A program made the translations under genes and the position numbers. DNA of 64,000 bases, from contig JAVSML010001089.1 of the NCBI GenBank assembly GCA_038503035.1, positions 427,650 to 491,649 on the forward strand. The letters are read 5' to 3'. Shown piece by piece: positions 35,376 through 47,004 of the stretch (the stretch's first letter is position 1; every line of letters begins with the position of its first letter). The notes beneath the pieces are model-generated. The model saw only the letters and a list, made by a program, of their open reading frames with translations, was not told where the DNA came from and did not search any database. This stretch comes from Crocodylus rhombifer (taxonomy: Eukaryota > Chordata > Crocodylia > Crocodylidae).

Positions 35376-36055
35376 AAGTACAGACATTTGGGGGCATTAG
35401 GGGGAGGTTAAACCAGTTCAAAATGGCTGGCCAATATCAGGTAAGTCAGGATGAGGGGGCTAGCAGAGGGGCTTGGGGTCCAGCACATTGGAGGGGATCA
35501 GGGGTCTGCTGTGGGATGGGGGGTGGGTGTGGCAGCACTGGGAGTGGGAGCTATGCCCTGCTGCCACTTGCCCAATTGGGGTCAGGGGGAGGAGGCGTGA
35601 TGCAGGCATGGCTTGCTCCAAGCAGATGGCAAGCGGCAGCAGAGCACAGCTCCTACTCCCAGTGCTGTTGTGCCCACATCCCACGCCCCGCTCCACTCCA
35701 GCTGGGCAAGTGGCAGCAGCTCATGCCCCCTGCCATGGCTGAGCAAATGGTGGCAGCCTGCGTCCCCCCACCATGGCTGGGTACATGGCGACAGCACCTG
35801 CATCCCGCGTGTCCCCGCCCCAGATGGGCAAGTGGCAGCAGTGCCTGCATCCTGTGCACCCCCACCCCAGCCAGAGCCCTTCCTCCCAGCACTGCCGCAT
35901 CCACATCCCACATTGCCCCACCCCTCTCCCGTGCCCTCCCCTGCTGTAGCTGGGCAGCTTGTCTCCCAGTTTGATTTGGAATTGGAGATTTGGTTGCTGA
36001 ATAGGGCTGAATCTCCTCTGAATTGATTCAGCTACCGAAGCTTTGCATAGCCCTA
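35376..36055. mobile_element. Chimeric GC-rich element: left end of one family, right end of another
   Basis: The left part (CCAAGTACAGACATTTGGGG, GGGGGAGGTTAAACCAG, TCAAAATGGC) is of the 32.9-kb family. The right end (GATTCAGCTACCGAAGCTTT, GCATAGCCCTA at about 36025-36055) is the inverted-repeat terminus of the 9.0-kb element. The core shares units such as CTGCTGCCACTTGCC and GCTGGGCAGCTTGTC with the 9-kb core. The frames of up to 183 codons in the core show no homology. Confidence 0.6.
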
Positions 36056-38560
36056 ATCTGTATGGCAGAGTTACAGGGGAATATTTCCTTGGTAATGTTT
36101 GTGATGTAAGTATAATAATCCTCTTTACAAATTATTTCAGTCTTATAGGAATAACTTTGCTGTGTCTGGTAGCAGATTTTGGTTATACAACAGTTGTGTG
36201 TTTAGTTCTCCCTTGTAAAATATGCATATTACTGTCTAGCCATGAAGCTCCTAGGCTTTTTATGCTGTATCTGACCACAGCTCAAAGCAGTGCAACAGTT
36301 ACCATGGGAGCAGCAACACTATGACCGTGGTCAGCTTGGCTCTCCTTGTTGTATGATGTCCAAGCTTTTAGTGCTGGAAGCCTTTGTTGCTGTTTAGAAA
36401 GCATTCTGCTCTAGTTCCACTAGGAATGGAATGCTACCCAAAAATATTTCACTAGTTTTGAAAGTGTCCTGTAATTAATCTATAATTGGCAAGTTCAGTG
36501 CATAGTTTTAAAGTTGTTAACATATTTTGAGTCTGATTTTTAATTAGCAGGCATTTTAATTTATTGTTTAGATAGCTGAAAGAACTTCATAGTTGAAACT
36601 ACAGTAACTCAATCCTATACCCAAAGGCAGTGACTAGCAAAATGAACAGTTTTGCTTTCTTTTGGAATAATTGTGTTACAGGAAAACATGGCTAATGCTG
36701 TGATTGATAATATTCAGTACTTATTGGTGTTTGCAGAAATACCATTTTGAAATGGATCGGTATCCTCACTGGTTATGGTGGAATTTTAATAGAAAGATGA
36801 CTATGCAAGGAAAAATGCTAGCTTATATTTTTAATTAAAAATACATGTTCTGCCAGATGGGATACAACTTCCTTGAAAAGAAAGGAATAAATCCTATGAA
36901 CAGGTTGTATAAACCACTACTTCCAAGCAAAACCATGTAGTTAGATGTTTATTTAACATAAACTGTTTTTCTTTCTGCCACTGATTTAAATGTTAGGATT
37001 AAAAAACCTTTTCCAATAAAATTTTCGGTATATAGAAAAAAAAAAGGTTTAAATGCTTTCTATGCATGTATTGTGAAAGAAAGGAGATTTTCAAAGAGAC
37101 TCTGCATAGATGATACAGAGATAAGTGTATTATTTTTAAAGCAAAAGGGAATAAAAAGGGGAAAGCCCACTACTCCTTTTAACATGTGGCTCTTTGTAAT
37201 AAAATAATGGTAGCCCAGGGTTTCCAGAGAGATTGAGGTTTGAAAAGTGAGTATGCCAGCTAATAGCTGTGGTAACAGGCTGTACTCAGTGAAATAATAC
37301 CAACATAGTGGCCTCCCAGAGTTTCACTGTGCTTCAGAGCTCAATAGAGAATGTGCAGCATTGTTCAGAAATGAAAAGTCTGATAGCTCTAAGTATGTCT
37401 GGACAGAATGAGAGAATCTGATTTTAAACTTGTAGTCTCCTCCTAACTGTGCATTTTGAGGGAGTGTGGGAGTAGTAAGTAGAGGAAGAAAAGGATTTTT
37501 CTGTTCTTGGTACACAGTCTGCAACAAGTTGTTTTTACCCGTCTCAGTTGTAGGTGGTGTATGCCCTAGGGAGGTTTTGCAGCTCAGCACTCTTACTGCA
37601 GAAGACAAGAGAAAGTGGAAGGACTATTTTTCTTTCTTTTCTAGTATACAAGCTCCACACTGGGATGTCTGTCTCAGACTAGAAGGGCAAGATAGAAAAC
37701 TCCATTTGAAATGAAGGAAAGACGTTGTCAAGACTCAGGAACTTAAATGAAGATTTATGATTTTGCATTTTATCTTAAGCTGAGGTCTAAAAGAAAATGT
37801 TGCTTTTATTGAGTTGGTTTTTATTTTTTTGTTTTTTAAGGAACAATGCTCATAGGTAAGTAATGGGAGCACTTCTTAAATACCAGTGGTAGCTTGAATT
37901 AGCTAATCGTTTGTATTTGAGTAGGATGTCGTTGCGTAACCTTTGACTTTTATTTAAGAATGCAACTGACAAAAAAGATCGAACCGTCTGGTTGCTGGAT
38001 AGCAGATCCTGAAGTTGAAACAGCAAAGGACAAAGTACATCCTTTTCATATTTTTCAGAGATTAGCCCGGACCATGATACTTATGCTCCCAGCTGAGCTC
38101 CTCCACATTTTAGAGCTGTGGATATTGGATCTGGGATTTTGGTTTGGGTATAGTCTATTAAAAAATGACAGATTTGCACCTTCCAAACCACAAAAAACAA
38201 GATGCTAAACCAAGCCAGTAAAACTTCTGAATAGTGTTAAACTTTGTTTGGGAAGGTCAATTAAGAATATTTCATGTGAAGGGGGAAACTGTAACAAATA
38301 AATGCACCTTGAGGAATCTATTAAGAAGAAGGTATTTAATTGGCAATTAAGCAGAAGCTGATTTTTATCTGTCTGCTCAAAACAGAATTTGGGGACGCTT
38401 CTCTCCAAGTTATTTACTGAATGTAATTATCTATAAATGCAATCAGAGTGCAATGGTAGACATGAATATTATTTACTATTTACATATCCAGTGATGGCTG
38501 GGGTATTTGGACTTTCCAATTAAAAAAAAATGTTTGTACAGTGTTTAAAGAGTGTGACAA
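36056..38560. other. AT-rich stretch, nothing recognised
   Basis: No supported gene or element in about 2.5 kb. Confidence 0.45.
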
Positions 38561-38561
38561 T

Positions 38562-38663
38562 AAAACACACTCCTGTACCTGAAAGCTTGCAAAGAACAGT
38601 TTTTTCCAACTATTTAGTTGGCCTAATAAAAGATATCACATTTATCCAACAAAACTTGTCTGA
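38562..38663 (+). mobile_element. 3' terminal fragment of the 'AAAAGATATCACAT' repeat
   Basis: CTGTACCTGAAAGCTTGCAA, a run of T, the hairpin CCAACTATTTAGTTGG and CTAATAAAAGATATCACATT match the copies at 13395, 51625 and 61500. Confidence 0.65.
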
Positions 38664-41129
38664 CAATAATACACAAGCACTATAATTATTGGTGGAATAA
38701 AAGAAGCAGAGAGAGAAGGTGGTTTAGGAATATCATAATATCTTTTCTTCAATATTTTAACTTTCTCTTTAAAACTTCTTACAAATTGTAGTGATGCATT
38801 TTCTTGAATAACATAATTTAAAAGTGTCCTGATCCTTTTCCTCTTTCCTAGTTCTGTGTTTTTGTTTTTATTTTTTTCTGGGATTGAAAAATGTTGTCTG
38901 ATCTGGTTGCCCCTAGAACTTTCAAGAACCAGGACCATTTTATTAACTTTCCAAATAGAAGGCTTGGGGGGAGAAGTGTTTTTTATGCTGTTAAAGTTTT
39001 ACTAAAACATTTGCCCATTTTCCCCATTAATGCTACAGAATGAAAGCTTTTAGGACCATAACATTTGTAGCTTTCTGCAAAGGAGGGGCGTTGTCCCCCC
39101 ATAGAAGATATACGAGGTATTTTTTACAGAAATAGGATGATTACTGTTTTGTAAGAAGAAAGTGCAGAAGACGACATGTGACAGAATGAGTCAGTCTGCA
39201 GTTCCTGAGTTTTACATTCAGTGCTCGGTTTAGGATTCCTGATCTGGGATTTTTATCTTTTAGCTTGTTGCCTTTGATGCATGAATTTTGGAGCTCTTCA
39301 TCTTAGAAATGAAAAGGTTGATTTGGAAACTGTTGATTCAGTGCTGTAAATACTAATTCCATCTGCTACAGGGATCTTCTGAGACTATTTTCTTTCTTGC
39401 TCTTGTTTTTTTTTGCTAGAATAGGTGAGTGCAGAGCTGTGAGAAGATGGTGTGGTTTCTCCATAAGGAACGTTCTCAAAGACTTGCTTGCAAGCAATAA
39501 TAGTAGTAGTAAAACAGTAATAGTGCGCTCTGTGGTATTGCATGTAGTTATAGATTCTTTCAAAGCAACTTCTTTAGAGTGATCCTGTGCACGTTTTCTT
39601 CACTTCATCTCTCTGAGTACGCCTCTGTGATGCTGAGTGACACCTTAAAGCTCAGCAACAATGACAATGGAAGAAAGTGAGTAGATTTAAGGAGCAAGCC
39701 GAGGTGTTAAAAGAGATGTTCCAGAACCAACGTGGACAAAAGGTTGATGGCTTGCCTTTGACTGAAAGGCACAGGGCAAAGTTAGACTGTTGGGTGGTGC
39801 CATGGAGTAGAGCTGTGAAAACAGGCTCCACTTGCTTGCTCCTACACAGTGCAAGCCAAAGAAATCACCCACTCACCATTGAAATGACATTGCTCTCATT
39901 GCATGCCAAAGACTGGGAGCCTGAAAGTAGTGCTGGGCACAGGCCAGAAAGCAACGACAAGTTGTTTTTTCAGCATTGGGCATGTACTGAGTGGAAGCGA
40001 GTGGGTGGGGCATGTTTTGATGGCAGTGCTGGCTAGCGCAACCGGAGGCAGGGTAGATACAGCAGATGATTAACGAGCTGCTGTTTTTGTGTAACTAATA
40101 CTGAGATCAGCTTGGCCCTCTGCTCTGTCCAGCTACTTTGTTGCTATTTGGCTGTTAGTTTTCTGGATGAAGCTTGTATAAAGTACCCACCTACGGCTGT
40201 GGAAGGAGCAGAATGAGAAGAACACAAGTCCATTGTGTTCTTTTGAACTTGCTCCTTTAAATTTTTGTAATGGCTTGCAAACAAACTGCCCAGGCATAGC
40301 TGCTATTTAAAATTACATGTCGTCCACTGGAATGCTGCATAATCTTACTCAACATTTTTCTTATTGGCAAAAGCTTGACAATTTTTGTTAATTTTTTGCT
40401 ATAGAAATGTACCACTTTGACCTTCCCATTTTAGCATCCATTATTCTAAAACTCCTGTGGTTATTTGCAAACATTAATGGCATTTATCAGTCATTGACTC
40501 AAGTGGTTTATGATCATAGCACCCCCATGAAAAACAACATTGCCTTTCAGTTGATTAGGTATAGGGAAAGTATAAGGACTAACCCCAGGTAATGGAGCTA
40601 GCGTGTCACAATGATGGAACAGAATCCATATTTCTGGGCTTTTTTGTTTGTGATTTAAAAATTCCTTTCCTAAAAATAAGTGAATATTGTTGTTTTTTGG
40701 TTCAAGTTAGAATTAGACAGGAAGTTCAGAGGAAAGGTGTGGTGGTTTGTGTTAATTATTTTAAATGCAAACATCTGTTAGTACAAGTCCAGCTGTATTC
40801 CTTAACTTCCAGTGCCACCAGTTCAAGAACAAATATGTGAAATAATTTATCTGGAAATAAAGGCCATCTTTTAATATACTGTATTCTTCCTCTGAACATT
40901 GCCTTTGCTCTCAGTCCAGGTTTTTGATCAGAAAGGTAGCTCTTTCAATGAACTGCCTGTTGGACAATGTGCTTCTTTAGGTATGAATGCCTTTTTTGGG
41001 GTGGAAGAGCTTGACGTGAACAGTATTAAATGCAATGTTTGTAATGCTGGTAACAAATTTTGTTGTTATACTGGATATTTCTACTTGTGAATTCCTCCAG
41101 TGTAGAATGTTGGAGGGGAGTTTTAGATT
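38664..41129. other. No gene recognised
   Basis: An open frame of 119 codons at 39677-40036 starts without clear context and shows no family resemblance. I do not call it. Confidence 0.45.
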
Positions 41130-41520
41130 AATACGGTATTTACTTGAATATAATATGACCCTAAATATAAGACAGCCCCCCCCCCCAATAATTAGATTCT
41201 ATGTATGGAAAATATGTAAATTTGTTATAATTGTCCAGGCATAGAATCTAATTACTGGAGGGTTATCCTGAATATGTCCCTCTCCTGCTGCTACAGCAAG
41301 GTAAATAAATCAGCGGAGGAGGGGGTCAGGTAGCTCCCTTGGTCTCTGGCCCCTACCAGCTTCCTCCCTCTACAGCTCCTTCCCCTGCCCCGCTTTACTG
41401 GAAGACCCTGCTTTACCTACTCATATGGAAGTGAGGGACAAATTTGAAAAAACTGTCCTTTAAATAAACATACCTGTAGTTACTTGTATATAGGACAATT
41501 ATAACAGGTACCCGTAGACT
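41130..41520. mobile_element. Repeat with TACGGTATTTACTTGAATAT start and two perfect internal inverted repeats
   Basis: TAATTAGATTCTATG (41189-41203) pairs exactly with CATAGAATCTAATTA (41240-41254), and TGTTATAATTGTCC (41223-41236) pairs exactly with GGACAATTATAACA (41493-41506). The start resembles the common 'TACGGTATTTACTYGAATATAA' repeats of reptile genomes. A C12 run lies at 41175-41186. Confidence 0.55.
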
Positions 41521-41648
41521 TAGTTCATCCAGCATTGATGCAGTTTACCTTTTGTGAACTGCTGCAAGTTTTACCACAGGTATTCCATAAACACACTTTC
41601 AAGCAGCACTTTTGTACCAATTTACATAGAGTACAAACAATGTATGGT

Positions 41649-42700
41649 GGGGATGCACCAGTAGAGATTTTTGGGGCCCATACCAATATCTGATTTGTTT
41701 TAAGGAGGCATATCAGCTGATATTGATCCAATTTCTGATATGGCATGGAAAGCTGCCTCCAGCTGGTAAGTCTGATGTGGTGGAAGGGGAGGGGGGAGAG
41801 AAGGGGCATGGGGGAGCAGATCAACCCCTTCCCGTGGTGAGGGAGGGGACAGGGGCAGGTGCTGCCCAGCCCAGGTGGGGTGGGGTAGGGCAGGGCATGG
41901 AACAGAGCCACAGCTTGTCAGGGGGGTGGCTTCTGCCACTGCACACACCCCAGGAGGGCAAGAGTGATGTGTGTCTCCAGATCTGCATGGAGTGGGGTGG
42001 GGTGGGCTACAGCTGCAGGCTGGAATCGTGGCTGTGCCGGGGATCACTGGGCTTGGGGTAGGGGCTATGTAGGGGCTGCCACTACCCCAAATTTTGCTGT
42101 AGCTCCCTCCCAGCACTGCCTCCACCATGTATCCAGTGCAGCCCTGGCTCTGACTGGCTCAACCCTCGCTTCCCCCCACGTACCGGGAAGTACCAGGGCT
42201 ACGCCTGGTATGTGGCGGTGGTGGGGATAGGAGGCAGCTACAATGAAATTTGGGGTTGCTACAACTGCCTCCATAGCCCCTGTCCCGAGCCCAGCCCCTG
42301 GCAAAAAGAATCCATCACAGCCCTGGCTCTAGTCTGCAGCTGCAGCTCGCCTGCCCCACCCTGACCCATGCAGATCCAGGGGCACACACCTCCCGTGCCC
42401 TCCTGAGGTGTGTGTAGCAGTGATAGCTCCCTCCAATGAGCCATGCATCTGTCCTGTGCTCTGCACCTCCTGTGCCCTTTCCCTTCCCCCCACCCCTTTC
42501 ACCACAATGGACTTACAGAGGCAGCTTTCCATGCTGCCAGACTGTGCTCCTTGCTGCCTGAGTGCTGGCCTGCAGTTGCACACGCACATAGGCATTTATC
42601 AGCCAAATTATCAGCCCCATCGGGCTGATTTCCAATACAGACAATTTTCTTTATATCAGTACCAATCTGATATCACACTGATGTATCAGTGCATCTCTAA
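41649..42700. mobile_element. hAT-type element with GGGATGCACC/TTAGAGATGCAC ends and large GC-rich inverted arms
   Basis: The termini GGGGATGCACCAGTAGAGAT and (reverse) TTAGAGATGCACTGATACAT are inverted repeats. The flanks TGTATGGT (41641-41648) and TGCATGGT (42701-42708) are 7 of 8 identical. The core folds on itself: about 41982-42115 (CATGGAGTGGGGTGGGGTGG, GGGCTTGGGGTAGGGGCTAT) pairs with about 42238-42378 (CCATAGCCCCTGTCCCGAGC, CTGCCCCACCCTGACCCATG). At 41752-41771 it carries the 20-bp module also present at 10321-10340. Not coding. Confidence 0.75.
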
Positions 42701-42701
42701 T

Positions 42702-43794
42702 GCATGGTATTAGTCCAAAGCCAAAAGGAGAGACAGAGACAGAACTCTTGATACTGCCCCCCCCACACACAAGGGATCCATGTGTCAATTAGCCCCCACT
42801 CATGACTGGAACTGGTTGTTCTTGTCATGCATGAGTCCTGGAATCCTCCAAAATTTATATGCAGATGAGGCACAGGGACACCTGATCTGGCTCCACCTCA
42901 TGGAAGGTGGGGCCATAATAATCATAAGTGGCAGGCTTAGTGAGGCCAACAGGGATTCCAGGTGAACTGTTTTGGGCCCTGTTTGGTGATATTTGCCAGA
43001 CATTTAAGGCTGGTGAAGAAACTGGACTCCTTGGAAATAGGATAAAAAGGTGCAGCTCAGCTGTGGGAGTGAAGAGGAAGAAAAAATACGTTAAATGTGA
43101 TGACTCACGATGACTTCAAAAAGAGTTGGTGCTGAGTGGGACTGCACGCAATGGGCACTACCATATATCTTATTCAAGTGGGCTACACTAACCTATCCTT
43201 TTAGTAGACCCCCATCAGTATGTTTGTCCCATGTGCTCTCTGTGTTTTATAGTTATGCTCAGGTGTTGGCTGCGTTTTATCAGCGTCATAGTTGGCTTCC
43301 ATTACTGAGCCCATGCTGCTTTTAGACAGTGATAGACAATGTATATAATGAGGCTTCTTTTTATGCAAATGTAAGATAATTGGCTTTTTCCCCCATGATG
43401 ATTGTGGGGGGAAAGCCCCCCACATGTTTGCTTGATTCAGGTAAATATAGTAGCATTTTCATAGTGGCATGTTTGAATGACTTTTACAAAGTGTAACTGT
43501 TCTGCTTAAGAATTATTTTAAAGCTACTGAATGTAGTTATTGAAAAGGTGCATGCCTTTATAGAAATGGTTAATTATTCTACACCTAAAAGTCTCAAATT
43601 TCTCCTTGCAGCCAAGAATTAATTTAATCTAAGAAACAAATAGAATAGTCCTGTTAGAGGACCAAATGTGTTGTGTTATATTTAGAGTGACAACAGGCAG
43701 AATTCCAATTTGCCAGTGCTACTGTAGTTGAGCCTGAGAGGTTATGAACTTTAGCAGCATTTTAGCCTGTTTGGAATGAGATTGAACATCCAGA
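42702..43794. other. No gene recognised
   Basis: The part at about 42820-43090 looks repeat-like, but I could not find its ends. Confidence 0.4.
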
Positions 43795-44279
43795 CTAGGG
43801 ATAGAAATTATACATAACCTGGTATAAGTGATCAGAAACTGGTTCAAATCTGTAATACAACAGAAGTTCATAAACCACGTTCAAAATGGCGAAAACCAGT
43901 TTAAGATAAACCTGGATGTATGTAGTATTGAACTTAACTGATTTAGGTTAAATAGGTTTATTGAACTTTTGTCCCAGATCCCCTCAAGATTCAAATTAAC
44001 TCACAGTCCCCCAGCGTCCCAGGATACTTTGCACTTCCACAAGCTCCTCTTGTAGGGTGGGTCTAGCTGCTCCAGCCAAGCAGGTAAGCAGCTAGGGGGC
44101 GCTAAAGCATTTTAGCGCCCCCTAGCTTCTGGCCTGGGCCACTGCAGGCATGTGCCTTCATTTGCAGAATCAAAAATGAATCTCTGTTTACCTGTTTATT
44201 GGTTCAATCTACAGAGCTTAGACTAACCTGCAAAGTCTGAATCAATTTAGCATTGAGCTTTTTGACTTCGTACTTAGCC
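43795..44279 (-). mobile_element. Non-autonomous DNA transposon, 'GGCTAARTACAGACA' family, copy 2 (reverse orientation)
   Basis: It is the reverse-oriented counterpart of 1932-2439. It begins CTAGGGATAGAAATTATACA and ends GACTTCGTACTTAGCC. Shared blocks include CAAAATGGCGAAAACCAGTT and AACTTTTGTCCCAGATCCCC. It carries a long perfect hairpin (separate entry). Confidence 0.75.
44090..44127. repeat. 17-bp perfect hairpin with 4-nt loop
   Basis: AGCTAGGGGGCGCTAAA (44090-44106), loop GCAT, then the exact complement (44111-44127). It sits in the middle of the element at 43795-44279. The sister copy at 1932 has no such perfect arm. Confidence 0.92.
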
Positions 44280-44527
44280 ACAGAAAACCATGGTTTATTG
44301 GCATGACAGAGCTGTTGCTTAGAGCAGCCAACTGATCAAGGGAGGAACGAATGGAAGAAAGGAACTATGTCCCCACATAGTTAAGATGGTGTTGTAATGT
44401 GATTTAGGATTGTGTTAACAGTTCCTTTCCCTGTTTTGTGTTAAGCACCAGGAATAGTATTGTGAATAAAGGAGAATAACCATTAATTCAATTGGATAAA
44501 ACACGTGGCATATACTCACATATACTC

Positions 44528-44961
44528 ACATGATCAGGGGGCAGCAGGGCAGGCCCTATGAGGAGAGCCTACAGGACCTGGACCTGTTCAGCCTCCACAA
44601 GAGAAGGCTGAGGGGGGATCTAGTGGCTGTTTAGAAACTAGTCAGAGGGGAGCAGCAGGCATTGGGGGAGTCCCTGTTCCCCCAAGCACTACCAGGAGTG
44701 ACTAGAAATAATGGTCATAAGCTGGCAGAGGGTAGATTCAGACTAGACATCAGGAGGCGCTACTTCATTTTCAGGGCGGCTAGGAGCTGGAACCAACTTC
44801 CAAGAGAAGTGGTGCTGTTCCTACCCTGGGGGTCTTTAAGAGGAGGCTAGATGAACACCTTGCTGGGGTCATTTGACCCCAGTACTCTTTTCTGCCATGG
44901 GAGGGGGTTGGACTTGATGATCTGCTCAGGTCCCTTCCAACCCTACTAACTATGAAACTAT
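44528..44961 (+). mobile_element. CR1 LINE 3' fragment
   Basis: It starts inside the reverse-transcriptase C-terminal region ([20 protein letters not shown]) with an in-frame stop (GCTGTTTAG at about 44625). It continues to the conserved end with AARSWNQLPREVV and finishes in the CR1 3' UTR with CTAACTATGAAACTATA. It is preceded by a short repeat of CATATACTCA. Confidence 0.9.
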
Positions 44962-46996
44962 ATTTATTAAGAATTCAAGCAGCATGCTGTCAGACATCTT
45001 GCTGTTACTCTTTCTTTGCACTAAATGCCAGTCTAGGAAGAAAGAAATGTCAAATCTTTCCTAACTGTATTGTTATCCCATCTAGGAAGAAGAATGATGT
45101 GTTTATTCCTACATTTGTGCCTCTGTCAGAATGGTTTTGTGTAATCTGGGTTGCAGATGTGATGATAATTTTTTCCTTTTTTTTCTTTTTTCTATTTTGC
45201 AAGTCCAGAATAAATTTCACAGGGAAAATGAACCATACTTTGAAAGGCCTGTAAATAGAGTTTTAGAGATATGTACTTTACTTGCGTTGCAGTGCATCAG
45301 CAGCATGTGATAGGTTGTTTCTTTTGCTAGGACTCTGCAGTAGTGTATACAGATTAAATAGCTACTGCATTGCAGGGAGTTATTAATACATTACACTGCA
45401 TTTTCAGTAAAGATGTCAGAACGTCCTCCAGAAGAACTTCAGCCTGAGTGTACTCTTTGGTTGCGTTATGTGCATTTTAAATATTGCTAAGGGAACATCT
45501 TTCTTAAGTAATTTCTTAGATAATCATGACTTACAATATGACATCAGCTCTCAACTGTAAATTTAGTTTGCTAAGTTTATAAAACCTAGCTTTTGATTTG
45601 AAACAAATAATGTAATATTGTTACGATGCAATGATTTATTAATAAACAGTCTTTACAGCACTTGGACCCAAAGGTCTGAATGCTTTACAGAAAACAAAAC
45701 AAAACAACCAGGTTACCCCTCTGAGACAATGCAGATTAAAGCAGGGAAGAGAGGAAAACAATGAAGTATTCCAGTTGTCTACATTTTCTGCCATTTCTAT
45801 GGACCTATGGATTTTATTAACATAAATATTTAAGGGTCATGTTGACTGAGCGTGAAGTGAATTTAAAGTGGCCAAAGATCTTATACTGGAGAAACCTGCC
45901 GTATAGGATGATTCTCAACTGGTTGGCAAGGAAAAAGGAGATTTGGCAAATAGTAGAAAGGAACAGGTATGTGCAGAGGGAAAGGAGAGAGACATGTACA
46001 ACAGAAAAAAGATTGGCTGCACCCTATTCCTTGCTGGTTCCAGGTCCCTTATTTCTTCTGTCAGTTTTTTCCGTGGCAGAAATTTATATCTGCTTCCTTA
46101 CAGCTTTTACCTTTTTTTTTGCCCATATGGAATGACTGAGAACCAGGGAGCTTCCATTATCTGCTTGCCCCGTCCCTATCCTCCTGCCTCCCCCAACTCA
46201 TTACTTCTGAACTGGGCCCTAATATCAGAATCTCAGTAAAGTTGGTGGAGGATCAGAAGCCTTTTCACTTTTGTTGAGTCCAGTATTATTAATTGGTATA
46301 ACAGTGGCTCATAGAAGCAAGGCTGGACACTGCATGCATATACAGCAAAAGAGAACCCCAGCCCAAAAATATTTACCACCAAGTAAGACGAGAAAAGCAA
46401 AGGGTGCAAGAGGAAACCAAGGCACAGAGATATGTGCAGTACAGTGTTTCTTATCCCAAGCATCTAAAACTCATGAGATTGTCATAATAATTAGAATTGT
46501 ATGTTTTGAGGTTCTTCTTTTCAGCCTGCTGTTTTTTCAGCATTTGAGTTCACAGTTTTTTAGTACTGATACAGTTTAGCTGGTATCCACATGGCTCACA
46601 AGCAATTGATCTATAAGGTTAGACTTAAAGGACCTTTATCCTAGCAGCATAGAAGGTCCAGATGAAACTGATTCATGGCAATGACTCATAGCCATGTGTT
46701 TTCACTTTGTTTCTTTAACTCAGAATTGCTATGAAAGGCTTTATTTTTAGGACATGTGTTGTTTAGGAAGGATCAAAATGGAGGCAAGGTCATTTGATGA
46801 AGGAGAATGAGTGAATTTTAAGCATAAGGATGGTTTTAAAGCTCCACTTTATGCAGACCAGTGATGGATCTGCTGTCGTAAGAACCTTCTTAATTGTCCT
46901 TCCAAAGAATTGGTGGTGCTGTCCGGAAGCCCATTTGCCTTCTCTTTGCCCCGTTACAATGTGCCATCTCTTTTAGCATGTGAGTGAAAGATCATC
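44962..46996. other. AT-rich stretch, no gene recognised
   Basis: Around 45645-45690, TTTACAGCACTTGGACCCAA and CTGAATGCTTTACAG are faintly L2-like. Nothing firm. Confidence 0.4.
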
Positions 46997-47004
46997 ATTA
47001 TGAC

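Noticed and set aside
35423..36026. 183-codon open frame and overlapping frames
   Set aside because: Same class of GC-rich core. Amino-acid bias (W, C, H, P, A) follows base composition.
39677..40036. 119-codon frame starting MSRFKEQAEVLKEM
   Set aside because: Its first half looks superficially protein-like, but I recognise no family and there is no flanking splice context. A chance frame cannot be excluded.
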